Source of the DNA: DATIJJ01 sp039936115 | GTDB taxonomy: Bacteria; Pseudomonadota; Gammaproteobacteria; DSM-16500 | Reading direction: 5' to 3' | Length of the DNA: 30,381 nt | NCBI GenBank assembly: GCA_039936115.1 | Contig: JBDTIZ010000183.1 | Span: 1 to 30,381, forward strand | Shown: in pieces, positions 14,826-24,600 of the stretch | Numbering within the stretch: position 1 is the first letter of the stretch | Layout of the letters: each line of letters starts with the position of its first letter | The notes under the pieces: model-generated | Databases searched by the model: none | Told to the model about the DNA's origin: nothing | What the model saw: only the letters and a program-made list of their open reading frames with translations | Made by a program: the position numbers and the translations under genes

Positions 14826-15918
14826 TTTCTTCGTCTGTCGTAAAACGTCCGAATGAAAAACGCACTGAGCACTCAGCAACTTCACGACTAAAACCCAAAG
14901 CGCGTAACACATAAGAAGGTTCGTCACCTTTTGCCTGACAAGCGGATCCTTTAGAAATAGCAAGATCGGGCAGTGCTTGCATGAGTGATGTCGCTTTTTG
15001 CCCGGGAAAATATAAATTTAAAATATGTGGAACTGCGTGCTCACTTTCACCATTCACTGTAAGGCCTTGAATACTGGTTAAACCACGCAAAAAACGTTGT
15101 TTCAATTCGGATATTTTCTTTGGTTCGTTATCGAGTAAATTTTTCGCTAAACGAAATGCTTCACCCATTCCTGCGATTTGATGCGTTGCTAATGTGCCGG
15201 ATCGCATCCCTAATTCTTGTCCGCCACCATGAATTTGCGCTGCCACCCGCACGCGTGGTTTGCGACGCACGTAAAGTGCGCCAATGCCTTTGGGGCCATA
15301 GACTTTGTGTGCGGATAGGGAAACCAGATCGACTGGAATTTGTTGTACGTTTAATGCGACCTTCCCAATACTTTGCGCAGCATCTACGTGAAACAAAATA
15401 TCGCGTCCTTTTGTCATGTTGGCAATCGATTGTAAGTCTTGGATAATACCGATTTCATTATTAACCTGCATGATCGAAACCAACATAGTGTCGTCGCGTA
15501 ATGCTGCTTGGAATTTTTCAAGATCTAATAACCCGCTGGGTTCGGGTGTGAGATAAGTGACAGTAAAACCTTCTTTTTCAAGCTGTTGGCAGCAATCTAA
15601 AATCGCAGAGTGTTCGGTTTTTAGGGTGACGATGTGTTTGCCTTTGCGTTGATAAAGTTGTGCCGCACCTTTAAGGGCTAGATTATTTGCTTCAGTTGCG
15701 CCGGAGGTCCAAATAATTTCTGAGGGATCAGCGGAAATAACCTCTGCGACATTTAAACGTGCCTCTTCTACAGCTTTTTTGGCGGCTTGACCGAATGAAT
15801 GGGTAGACGCTGGATTACCGAACAGGCCGTCGGGTGATAGGTAACGCATCATCACTGTCGCGACGCTTGGATCGACAGGGGTGGTGGCGGCGTAGTCTAA
15901 GTAGATGGGTAATTGCAT
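14779..15918 (-). CDS. iscS: Cysteine desulfurase (IscS/NifS family), short C-terminus
   Basis: A 379-residue PLP enzyme that frees sulfur from cysteine for Fe-S clusters and thiolated tRNA. Key residues fall almost at E. coli IscS numbering: His104 in TEHSAIL, Asp179 in FHVDAAQSIG, the PLP lysine Lys205 in SAHKVYGPKG, and the persulfide Cys327 in KGSACQAKGDEPSYVLRALG. The loop after the Cys differs from the usual SACTSASLEPS. The protein stops soon after GRFTTDEEINYAV, lacking the last ~20-25 residues that in E. coli IscS help bind IscU. No iscR, iscU or hscBA is adjacent, unlike the usual isc operon. It may therefore be a second, standalone desulfurase. Its 3' end overlaps the convergent GT39 gene by 47 bases. 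Confidence 0.92.
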   Translation of the reverse strand: MQLPIYLDYAATTPVDPSVATVMMRYLSPDGLFGNPASTHSFGQAAKKAVEEARLNVAEVISADPSEIIWTSGATEANNLALKGAAQLYQRKGKHIVTLKTEHSAILDCCQQLEKEGFTVTYLTPEPSGLLDLEKFQAALRDDTMLVSIMQVNNEIGIIQDLQSIANMTKGRDILFHVDAAQSIGKVALNVQQIPVDLVSLSAHKVYGPKGIGALYVRRKPRVRVAAQIHGGGQELGMRSGTLATHQIAGMGEAFRLAKNLLDNEPKKISELKQRFLRGLTSIQGLTVNGESEHAVPHILNLYFPGQKATSLMQALPDLAISKGSACQAKGDEPSYVLRALGFSREVAECSVRFSFGRFTTDEEINYAVQCVLAAKTQQ

Positions 15919-15927
15919 AGTGGGAGA

Positions 15928-15933
15928 TTATAG
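15928..15933 (-). promoter_or_regulatory. Consensus -10 box very close to the cysteine desulfurase start
   Basis: A perfect TATAAT on the minus strand ends ten bases before ATG 15918, which would give an almost leaderless mRNA. No Shine-Dalgarno sequence precedes the ATG, consistent with that. I find no convincing -35 box, so this is tentative. Confidence 0.28.
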
Positions 15934-15997
15934 CGGATTGTTGATGTTAAAAAAACTCATACTAGCTGAAAAACATCTTCCTCTCCTCCCACCACAC

Positions 15998-16013
15998 CGT
16001 CATTGCGAGGGAG
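15998..16013. repeat. Fragment of the CGTCATTGCGAG repeat family
   Basis: CGTCATTGCGAGGGAG matches the start of the repeat at 30342-30368. Sequences of this type are widespread dispersed repeats in host-associated bacteria. It is short, in the gap between the flavoprotein and the desulfurase gene. Confidence 0.4.
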
Positions 16014-16022
16014 TGATAGAAC

Positions 16023-17552
16023 TTAAAGCTTTTCAGTCTCAGTCGCTGCTGGTAGTGGAAAAACTCGAGTCGGCACTTCTCTCAACCCACTCGCTCCCAA
16101 CTGCTGCTCACCCGCCCGACCTGCTTCATGATATTCCGCATCTTGATTCACATTCCACACATCAAAATTATTTTGTTGCGCTAAAATATTTTTAACCGTC
16201 AACATCGCCGTCATCATTGCATGATCTTGATTATTATATTTGTGCATGCCATTCCGGCCGATCAAATGCAGCGAAGGAAATTTTGCCTGAAGTGCTTGGC
16301 GAATTAATGCAACATGTTCTTTGTATTTTTCATCATAAACAGGATACGCTTTAATTTGTCTAACAACACAACCATCCACAATATCGCCTGCATTTGCTAG
16401 ACCAATTTTTACAATTTCAGTTTTCGCTTTTTCAATTAAGGCCGCGTCAGATTGACCCCAGATGCCATCACCTTCGAAACAAAAATATTCCATACCATAA
16501 CAACACATCGAAGAATCAGGAACCATTTCTGGTGACCATGATTTGAAATTTTGAATACGCGCGACATCAACGCTTGGATCATGAATGTAAACCCAATTAT
16601 CACTAAATTGATTTTTGTCTTTGAGAATTAACACCACAATGAGGAAATCACGATATTTTAATGCGGATGCAGCATCGCAAATTGCTGGAGATACTGCTGG
16701 ACTTAAATAATCAACCACCAACTCTCTCATGGCCGCAGTTGAGATAACTTCTGTCGATTGAACAGTGCAAATATCACCTTGTTGATTTTGATACGTCGTC
16801 AACCACCTTTTATTTGCCGCATCATATTCAGTCCGTGTCACGCGCTGGCCCAATTCTACTTTGCCGCCTAATAATTTAATTTTTCTGGCACATTCTTCCC
16901 ATAACATGCCTGGACCTTTACGTGGATAGCGAAATGAATCGATTAGTGTTTTAATCACCGCCGATTTATCTTTGGAACGGCGCTTGGGAAGTAATGTGCT
17001 CAACACTGCAGTCATTAAAGACAAGCCTTTAATTCGTTGTGCCGCCCAATCTGCAGAAATTTCTTCACAACGCATGCCCCAGACTTTTTCGGTATAGGTT
17101 TTAAAAAACATGTTGAATAAACGTTTGCCGAAATGATTGCTCACCCAATCTGAAAATGACGCTGGATTTTTGACCGGCAAGATACGGGCTTTGACATAAG
17201 AGAGAAAACAAAAAAATGATTCGAAAACACCTAACTTAGACAATACTTCGAAAAATTTTAAGGGGTAAGAAAAAAATTTATTTTTATAAAAAATCCTCGA
17301 TGATCTGGGTCTGACTAACATATCATCGGGTAAAATTTCTGTCCAAAAATCTTCGACTTCTTTCGACTTAGAAAAAAACCGATGGCCGCCAATATCAAAG
17401 CAGTACCCTTTGTAAACAACTGTGCGTGCAATACCGCCTACATAGTCAGGATCCGCCTCAATCACAGTGACGGGAATATTTTCTTTTGCTAAAAGATAGG
17501 CTGCTGTCAGCCCTGCAGGGCCTGCACCGATAATCACAACACTGGTTTGCAT
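16023..17552 (-). CDS. FAD-dependent oxidoreductase, UDP-galactopyranose-mutase-like
   Basis: A 509-residue flavoprotein. The N-terminus has the dinucleotide-binding fingerprint VVIIGAGPAGLTAAYLLA (residues 5-22) with Glu32 ending the second strand. GGIARTVVYKGYCFDIGGHRFF (about 39-60) is typical of the UDP-galactopyranose mutase/protoporphyrinogen-oxidase-like group. FKTYTEKVWGMRCEEISADWAAQRI follows, and the C-terminal FAD segment is GRNGMHKYNNQDHAMM. It is longer than classical Glf (~370-390 residues), so the exact reaction is uncertain; sugar-nucleotide ring contraction or another flavin reaction on an envelope precursor is plausible given the glycosyltransferases on both sides. ATG 17552 is fixed by the fingerprint; the ribosome binding site is weak. 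Confidence 0.85.
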   Translation of the reverse strand: MQTSVVIIGAGPAGLTAAYLLAKENIPVTVIEADPDYVGGIARTVVYKGYCFDIGGHRFFSKSKEVEDFWTEILPDDMLVRPRSSRIFYKNKFFSYPLKFFEVLSKLGVFESFFCFLSYVKARILPVKNPASFSDWVSNHFGKRLFNMFFKTYTEKVWGMRCEEISADWAAQRIKGLSLMTAVLSTLLPKRRSKDKSAVIKTLIDSFRYPRKGPGMLWEECARKIKLLGGKVELGQRVTRTEYDAANKRWLTTYQNQQGDICTVQSTEVISTAAMRELVVDYLSPAVSPAICDAASALKYRDFLIVVLILKDKNQFSDNWVYIHDPSVDVARIQNFKSWSPEMVPDSSMCCYGMEYFCFEGDGIWGQSDAALIEKAKTEIVKIGLANAGDIVDGCVVRQIKAYPVYDEKYKEHVALIRQALQAKFPSLHLIGRNGMHKYNNQDHAMMTAMLTVKNILAQQNNFDVWNVNQDAEYHEAGRAGEQQLGASGLREVPTRVFPLPAATETEKL

Positions 17553-17600
17553 ACTCTTAAAGTCCCTGTATCATTTGCGGAATATTGAGAATATTTATTA

Positions 17601-17683
17601 GGTTTTTAGCGCGCTCACTCAAAACAGATGCCGCGGGATCCAGTCAATTCGGCATCTGTTTTGATTAGGCGCGCTAAAAAACC
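17601..17683. repeat. Two-tier palindromic element upstream of the 641-aa GT-C gene
   Basis: The outer stem GGTTTTTAGCGCGC (17601-17614) pairs with GCGCGCTAAAAAACC (17669-17683, one extra A). The inner stem AAAACAGATGCCG (17621-17633) pairs perfectly with 17650-17662. Six-base bulges separate the tiers on each side, and a 16-base apical loop contains CGGGATCCAGTCAATT. Part of this element recurs, diverged, at 19856-19908 in front of the next GT-C-like gene. It fills most of the divergent gap between the flavoprotein and the 641-aa gene. Confidence 0.85.
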
Positions 17684-17761
17684 AGAAAATTATTAACGAA
17701 AGATATCATAACATTCGAAATCCAGATCGGATAGATAAAATCAATTCATAGAGGAAAAGCA

Positions 17762-19687
17762 ATGCTTTCTCAAAAAATTCAGGGTCCGCTTTTTACCCTA
17801 CATAAAAAAACAGCGTGGGGAATGGTTGCTTTATTTTTGATTTATTTAGTATTTCAATTATTGTATATCCCTTATGCTGCATTGTCGGTCGATGAACTCT
17901 GGTTTGCACAACATATTTTTCAATACACGCATAAACTGCCTTACCGTGACTTTTTACCCTACAAAACAGTCTTGGGTTACTATCTTCTCAGCATCCCGTT
18001 TTATTTTTCGCATGCTATTTTGGCACCGCTTTATTATATAAAAGATGAGCTTGCGATCATTAACACTGTTTTATTTGCAGTGACAAGCGTTTGGCTAACG
18101 CGTTTTTTTCAACCGAGAGCGATCTTATTAACTTCGCTGCTAGTCATCGCGAATCAGCTATTTCTCATCTATTCAGTTGACCTAAGAGTTGACATGCTAA
18201 CCTGCTGGTTAGGCCTGATTTCTTTTTTATTCTTATTATCCAACCGAGCATGTTTGGCGGGGCTAGCGCTTGCGATAGGTTTTTTGATTTCACAAAAAGC
18301 CTTATGGTTTTTTGCGGCGGCCAATTTGGCATTTTTCACCTATTGGCTCATTGCAGCGCGAAACTGGCAAACCGTGCGTGAAGTCATTTATTTCAATCTC
18401 TGTGCCGCTATCCCAATTGCACTTTATCTGCTTTTTTGGTCATGGTTATCAAGCCCGGCGATTGTGATGCAAAGTGTATTTTACGAAGGCTTTACTCAAG
18501 CAAAAATCACTTGGTATGCGCAAATTTATTATCTCTGCTGGCATGTCATCATGAGCAATGGGCCTATACTCGTACTGCTTTGGCCGCTCACTTGGATTTC
18601 TTTACTGATTCATCAAGGTCATGATGAGTATTTTGCGCAGCGAATTTTTGTAACGGTTTATGCGTTTGTGATGATGGTATTTATTATTTCATATCAACAA
18701 GCATTTCCTTACAACATTGTTTTTAGTGTTCCGGTTTTTTTACTGATTTATGCAGATTTCTTCTCTTGGCTGTTTTCTCTCTTTAAATTGGAAATGCCGC
18801 AATTTGTGCGATTTAATAATCGAAAAGTCTTTTGGTTTATTTCGCTCTACTCTATCAGCGTAATCAGTTTGATGATCGCATTAGGATTGCCCGTTTTTTA
18901 TTACATGATTGCAGGTGTACCTATTTTATTGGGATGCTTCATCGCGGCTATCCGTTATCGCAAAAATAATACTGCTGCCATTTTTCCCCCGCTTATTTTG
19001 ATTATCGTGCTATTCGCAGGTGTGTTATATCCTTTACTTAAATTCAGCGTAATTGCATCTAGCATTAACAGTCGGTATCAACAATCGATGATCACTTTAT
19101 CCAACCAGCTCATTGCAAAAGATGGCAGTTATTTCGCTGGTACACCTCTGCTCTATCAGCATGACCAAGCGATTGATGGTTTAAAAAATTTAATTGGGCC
19201 TACGATTGAATATTTGAATAAACCCTCTCATTCACTGTTACCTATATTTATTCCATCGCTTTATTTAGTGCCAAGAACAGTTGAGCAAGTGATTCATGAC
19301 TTGAAAGCCACACCGGTGAAATTTTACGTTAATAATTATCGCATTGTAGTATTGCCTGCATCGCTTCATGATTATCTGAATTCCACTTATCTTCATTTTT
19401 GGGGAAGTATTTATTTGTATGCGCCGTCTGTTTCTAAGCACCAACATTCCTTGCAAATTCCGTTTTATGGAAAATATGAAGTGCTAAGTGATTCGGCAGC
19501 GCGAATTTATATTGACGATAAAAAAGTAGCGCCTCATTCGGAAATTGTCTTGAGTAAAAATAAACATAGGATCAAAACGGATAGTGATTTTAGATTGAAG
19601 TTGATTGCGGATAAGACACAATTGGAATTGAATCCGGATTATCAGAATGATGCGTGGAGTAATTTAGTTAAAGCGATTGTGATGTAA
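17762..19687 (+). CDS. Polytopic GT-C/GT39-like membrane glycosyltransferase, 641 aa
   Basis: The hydrophobic N-terminal two thirds has about eleven predicted membrane helices, and roughly residues 450-641 form a more polar domain. The first external loop reads ALSVDELWFAQHIF (Asp44-Glu45) and then LPYRDFLPYKTVLGYYLL, the pattern of acidic and aromatic residues expected of GT39-like polyprenyl-phosphate-dependent transferases. YSVDLRVDMLTCWLGL is a second conserved-looking loop. GAGG stands before ATG 17762, so the start is good. The C-terminal part (about 575-630) looks beta-rich and could bind sugar or the acceptor. It sits in tandem with the 535-aa gene, each preceded by the same type of palindrome. 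Family assignment is good; substrate is unknown. Confidence 0.8.
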   Translation: MLSQKIQGPLFTLHKKTAWGMVALFLIYLVFQLLYIPYAALSVDELWFAQHIFQYTHKLPYRDFLPYKTVLGYYLLSIPFYFSHAILAPLYYIKDELAIINTVLFAVTSVWLTRFFQPRAILLTSLLVIANQLFLIYSVDLRVDMLTCWLGLISFLFLLSNRACLAGLALAIGFLISQKALWFFAAANLAFFTYWLIAARNWQTVREVIYFNLCAAIPIALYLLFWSWLSSPAIVMQSVFYEGFTQAKITWYAQIYYLCWHVIMSNGPILVLLWPLTWISLLIHQGHDEYFAQRIFVTVYAFVMMVFIISYQQAFPYNIVFSVPVFLLIYADFFSWLFSLFKLEMPQFVRFNNRKVFWFISLYSISVISLMIALGLPVFYYMIAGVPILLGCFIAAIRYRKNNTAAIFPPLILIIVLFAGVLYPLLKFSVIASSINSRYQQSMITLSNQLIAKDGSYFAGTPLLYQHDQAIDGLKNLIGPTIEYLNKPSHSLLPIFIPSLYLVPRTVEQVIHDLKATPVKFYVNNYRIVVLPASLHDYLNSTYLHFWGSIYLYAPSVSKHQHSLQIPFYGKYEVLSDSAARIYIDDKKVAPHSEIVLSKNKHRIKTDSDFRLKLIADKTQLELNPDYQNDAWSNLVKAIVM

Positions 19688-19929
19688 TTTTACGCCAAGT
19701 TGACTGGATCTCGCGGACAAGCCGGCGTTGTTGCAGACTTTTTTGCTTTTGTAGGGGCGAACCTGTGTGTTCGCCCTCTCTATCGAAGAAATAATGTTGC
19801 ATATTTAGGCCGCTGGACGAACACACAGGTTCGCCCCTACAAAAATGATGGACAAGCCGCGGGATTCAATCAATTTGGCATCTGTTTTTGAATAGGCGTC
19901 CTAACTCCAACGAATAAGAGAAAAAAATT
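19688..19929. repeat. Composite of nested repeats between the two large GT-C-like genes
   Basis: The left part (TTGACTGGATCTCGCGG, 19700-19716) is an inverted piece of the element at 17601-17683. The right part (19856-19908) is a direct, diverged piece of the same element. Between them lies a TGTAGGGGCGAAC-family copy (19746-19845). The ten-base direct repeat GGACAAGCCG occurs just outside that copy on both sides (19715-19724 and 19850-19859). I see no coding sequence in this gap. Confidence 0.75.
19746..19845. repeat. TGTAGGGGCGAAC-family repeat with a different core (copy E)
   Basis: The outer arms, TTTTGTAGGGGCGAACC followed by TGTGTGTTCG and the reverse complement ending in CCCCTACAAAA, match the family closely. 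The centre (about 19783-19823) is unrelated to the CTTCGAACT core of copies A and C. The arms are thus conserved while the core varies, as expected for elements mobilised through their ends. Confidence 0.8.
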
Positions 19930-21537
19930 ATGCGAAGGTCATCTCAACCACAAAACAGCGCAGCCCCTCTAAATTACTACGTATTAGTCGGCGCCATGTT
20001 GCTATGCGGTTTGTTAACACTCTTACTCGGGAAAGACCTCAGTTGGGATTTGGCCAATTATCATTTTTATAATCCTTATGCTTTATTGCACTTTCGTTAC
20101 AACATGGATTATTGGCCCGCCGCACTGCAAACTTTTTTTAATCCTACACTAGATTTATTAATGTATTTTTTAATTAATACGTTTAAACCCATCACCGCAG
20201 GTTTTATGCTCGGAGCAATCCAAGGTATTACCGTATGGCTCACTTGGCGTATTGCATTATTGTTTTTAGCTAACTCCCAACATGCAAGATATTTTGCTTT
20301 GCTTTTAGCTATATTAGGTGCTTATTGTCCGCAGTTTCTTACCGGGATTGGCATGACCTTGGGTGACTTGACTGTCGGTATTTTTGTACTGGCTTCGATT
20401 TATACCACACTTAGTTTTTTGAAAACCCACGCTTCAAACACATTTAGCCTCTATCTGAGCGGCTTGCTGATGGGAATAGGTATTGGCTTAAAATTAACAG
20501 TGATTTTTTATTTATTTGGAATTGAAATCGCATTATTACTAGGCGCTTCATTACAATTTAAGCAAGCATTGCGCTATGCCATTCTATTTGGCATCGCGGC
20601 ACTGATTGGAATCGCAATATCATCTGGTTATTGGATGACAATCCTTTGGTTGAAGTTTCATAATCCTTTTTTTCCTCTGTTTAACGCTATTTTTCAGTCG
20701 CCCGATTTTCCAGCCATTAACTGGCATGATGCGCGTTTTGCGCCGAGTACAGCATGGCAAGCCATTTTTTTCCCGTTTTATTTTTCTATGAATAATCACG
20801 CCTCTTTTGATATTGCTTATCGAGATCTTCGATTTGTGTTTGCTTTGGTATTTTTTCTTTTACTCGGCTTAAAATGGCTGTTTATACGCACGAAACAATT
20901 AGTGAACCCACTAGATAAGTGGTTCTTATTATTTTTTTTAATGAGTTATATTGCTTGGGAAATCATTTTTTCTTTTATGCGTTATGCGGTCATTTTGGAA
21001 ATGCTAACGCCGCTCGCACTCTATCTGCTGATCAACCAAATCAGTTCTCGAATTTGGACCCGACGCATTTTATTGGCTGCTACCTACTACACCATTGCAT
21101 TTACTATGGCAACAGGCGCTGCGGAACGTGGCAAGTGGGCAACAGACAGTTATTTTGGTTTTCAGATTCCACCTAGTATCAACACTACAAAAAATGCGGT
21201 CGTGCTGCTTACTACACTAAACTATAAACGAATGATGGGCGCACCGTTATCGATTACTTACTTAATTCCTTTCTTGCCGAAAGCCTGGCATTTTGTTGGT
21301 GTACCCTTTTATACAGATGCTAGTAATGTGTGGCCAGCTGACATTAAAAAAATTATTGCTGAAACGAAAGATCCGATTTATTTATTAGCTGCGAAAGATA
21401 GTATGCAACAATTTATTGTGATGAGTGCTGATGTTCAGTTGAAGAATACTGGCAACTGTCATGAAATAAAAATTGCACATGGATTTCGTCGGCAGACGGA
21501 TGTTTTGCTATGTCAGGTGAAGAAATTCTCGAGATAA
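19930..21537 (+). CDS. Polytopic membrane protein, probable GT-C-like glycosyltransferase, 535 aa
   Basis: About ten to eleven hydrophobic helices span residues 18-420, with a polar C-terminal part after that. The first external loop contains LSWDLANYHFYNPYALLH (Asp40, Asn43, His45) and then WPAALQTFFNPTLDLLMYF. An acidic, aromatic first loop is the usual catalytic site of GT-C enzymes, and the overall plan resembles GT39/GT87-type proteins, but I cannot name a family with certainty. The ribosome binding site is a purine run (AAGAGAAAAAA) before ATG 19930. It lies in tandem behind the 641-aa GT-C gene, which supports a shared role in glycan building. A lipid-linked-sugar flippase is less likely. 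Confidence 0.65.
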   Translation: MRRSSQPQNSAAPLNYYVLVGAMLLCGLLTLLLGKDLSWDLANYHFYNPYALLHFRYNMDYWPAALQTFFNPTLDLLMYFLINTFKPITAGFMLGAIQGITVWLTWRIALLFLANSQHARYFALLLAILGAYCPQFLTGIGMTLGDLTVGIFVLASIYTTLSFLKTHASNTFSLYLSGLLMGIGIGLKLTVIFYLFGIEIALLLGASLQFKQALRYAILFGIAALIGIAISSGYWMTILWLKFHNPFFPLFNAIFQSPDFPAINWHDARFAPSTAWQAIFFPFYFSMNNHASFDIAYRDLRFVFALVFFLLLGLKWLFIRTKQLVNPLDKWFLLFFLMSYIAWEIIFSFMRYAVILEMLTPLALYLLINQISSRIWTRRILLAATYYTIAFTMATGAAERGKWATDSYFGFQIPPSINTTKNAVVLLTTLNYKRMMGAPLSITYLIPFLPKAWHFVGVPFYTDASNVWPADIKKIIAETKDPIYLLAAKDSMQQFIVMSADVQLKNTGNCHEIKIAHGFRRQTDVLLCQVKKFSR

Positions 21538-21631
21538 CTTAATGGTTATTTTTATTCATATTTTCCTGTTTTCTTCGAGTTTTGTTAAATATTCAAACCG
21601 AATCTGTGCCGCATCCTAATGTATTATAAGA

Positions 21632-21637
21632 TATAAT
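21632..21637 (+). promoter_or_regulatory. Candidate -10 box for the 1248-aa gene
   Basis: TATAAT at 21632-21637, within a very AT-rich stretch, lies 38 bases before ATG 21676. A second TATTAT lies just upstream. I find no good -35 box at the right distance and no PmrA-type TTAA repeat here. Confidence 0.3.
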
Positions 21638-21675
21638 ATAGATAACTATGACTAAAAAATCAGTGAGGAGTATTC

Positions 21676-24600
21676 ATGAAATCTACCCAGAAATTAATAG
21701 AACTAGACAAAAGATTTAACCCGGCTTTTTTTGTATCGCAACAAGAAGAAAAAACTATTTCAGAGGAAAAACTTTCTTTTCCTATTCCTGTGCCCAAGGA
21801 TCAAACTAAGAAAAGAGAAGAAAAAGAAGAACTAAGAGATTTGCAAAAATTTCTGGCGAGTTCCGATGGAAAAAAATATAAGTGGGGCATGCGAAAAATT
21901 TTAGATGATATTACAATTTGGGCATTGAAAAATGAATTGTTTGACGCCAAAGAAGAATTGGATCATTTTTACCATATCTTCTTTGAGATCTCGCCTGGAG
22001 GTGCAATAAATCTTCCTTTGCTACAACAAAGTCCACGTTTATTATCTGAGTTGTTGACAAGACTTCAAGATGCCAAAATTCCGGTAATAAAGAAAAAAGA
22101 AGTGATGGGTAATCTGTTGCCATTATTATCACGATGCGGACCAGGGGTTTTGACCTATATTGGCGATGCTTGCATCAGTCTTTCAAGTGATAAGTTAACT
22201 GAAGTTCGTCGCGACATGGCTGTTCAAACTGTACTTGGACAATTAATTAGAATAAAAAAAGAATTCCCTGGTGAAATTGCTGAAGGGATGGAAGTACATT
22301 ATGTTAATGCTGTCTTGATACATTATACAAAACAATTAGGATTGCCAGCCATTGAAGATGGTTATATTGGTCATTGCAACAAAGATATCGTTGATCTCTT
22401 GATAGAAGCATTCCCCGCAGCAATTCGAAAAAATCTGACTGTCGAAGCCATATTCGATTATATCCTGGCTAAATATGATCTGACGCGACTTAAAACATCA
22501 CCAGATTTTGACATCTTAGAACAAGCATTAAATGAATACGGTAGAGATAGTGAATATAGTCTCACACAAGTGTGCGTGCCTGGCGCAGGCTATCAAGCCA
22601 AAGATACAGCAGAATATGCCATTTTATTTTCTCTCATGCAGCGATTAGCTAACAAAATTGACTTTCACCATGATATCGAAACAAATAAACTAAATCCCGC
22701 TAACATTGTCTGGTCCAAGAACAGCCATATAAGATTTTCTTATGTGATCGTGATGAGTGCGGACAATGAACGACAAACAAAATCACTGATTGCTTACTTT
22801 GCAGATATGATGCTGGGCGAAGAAAGTGAACGAACACAATTTGTCAAAAGTTTTTTACCCCATTTAAACGATAAACAAAAAGCTGAATTAAGTGAAGAGC
22901 TGCTTAAATTATTTCATCGTAAAACCAAAAAATTAACAGTTAACTCTGCTGAATATACTGCATGGTTGGGGAAGATATTAAATCTGTTTAAAACAGAAGG
23001 CATTAAAGAATTTTTTAAAACCCATGCTGAAATAAAAGATTTGATTATGCTAGCACGCGATTTTCCAGCAGAAACAAGATTTGAGATTTTTTCCGCACTG
23101 GGTCTGGAATTAAAAACATTACCATTCAAAAATGTAAATGATGTTAGTGCATTTCTGCAATTATATTCATCACAAGAAAGATTTAATTTGCTAGCTTCAA
23201 AGGATGGCGTTTTATCCCTAACCATTTTTTCAGCCCCCGCTGAGAATATAGCTGTGGATAAATCAGAGCAAAAAGAGCAACCAAAAATTCAGCCTCTCGA
23301 CTATGAGAAAGTAGGAATGTTTGCTAACCACATGCTTGCTGCTCTTACTACGGAATTAAAAGAACTAAAAAATGATGGCGATCGACAGGTCTGGACAGAG
23401 AATTTATATAAATTATTTGAAACACCCTCCGCAAAAGAGATTTTTCAACATACAGAACTACCGTTTCTTCTATTAGACTTAGTAAGAGAATTACCCATAG
23501 ACAAACGTTTTGCTGTATTTCAGAAGCTAGGCTTTGGTTCGCCTAATTTTTCCGCAGGCAACATGGACTTTATTATTCCATGGTTGCATTTATTTAGTCC
23601 TGTAAAACAACGTGAGCTTCTCCTTGACATGACGTCCAAAGCTCCTCTGGTTGATATCTCAATTGGAGAAGATATCGGCGCTCTTTTACGGTACCTTCCT
23701 TACGATTATCAGACTCCGAAAGAGTATGGTGATTTTCTAACAAGATTGTTGGGCCCTAAAGTCAAAGAAATATTTACTCAAGAGCATGGGCTAAGCCACT
23801 TGTATGATTTATTGCGCTCACTGAGTAAAGAAAAGTATGAAAGTTTTCTGCAATTTTTAGGTAGAGAAACATTGTCAAAAATTCCTGGCGATAATATACC
23901 GCTGCTTACAATCTTACAGAATTTGGAAAGTGATGATCCTGTCAAAATGAAGGTTAATACACTTGCTCCTGCAATCGATTTTTTATCGAGAGATCATTAT
24001 CAAGCTATCTCATGTCAACAAAGCGCCATTTATTTTAGACGACATAGATCAGAATTAAGGGCGATGGATATATCTGATGCCTCGCAGGTAAAGAAAATTA
24101 CCTTAAACGCTAGAATTATGGATGTTGTATCTATTCCTGAAAAAAATCAATTTGCCGTGCTGACCAGAGATCAAACTGGAGAGCAAGCAATTGTATTTTA
24201 TAATCAACATTTACAAAAAACTGCAGATCGAATTGTTTTACCGAATTCTAAGTCATCCTATCATCTTGTTGTTCGTGAAAACGGCAGCTATATTGCTTAT
24301 GATGATCACCACTTGTTTTTGTATCATGCCGAAAATAAAAAATGGGACGAGCAACAAATAAAATTAGGTTTTGAAAAAACTGGAAAATTTGAATCTGTCA
24401 CATCGCTTGCTAACAATCAAATTCTGATTATAAAAAATGAGAGTGAAGAATCACTACTACAGCAAAGCATAGCTGTGTTTGATGCTCAATTTAAAGTAAC
24501 CAAAGAGTTATATGACTATTCATTTGGCACAGAGCCTCTTAGCTCTCCAAATGGTAAATATTTAGCTTTTATGCAATTGGTTTATTCTACTACTGACGAT

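Noticed and set aside
21538..21675. Terminator after the 535-aa gene (ATAAC-TTAAT-GGTTAT followed by T-rich DNA)
   Set aside because: The stem is only four to five A-T-rich pairs with a mismatch, too weak to call.
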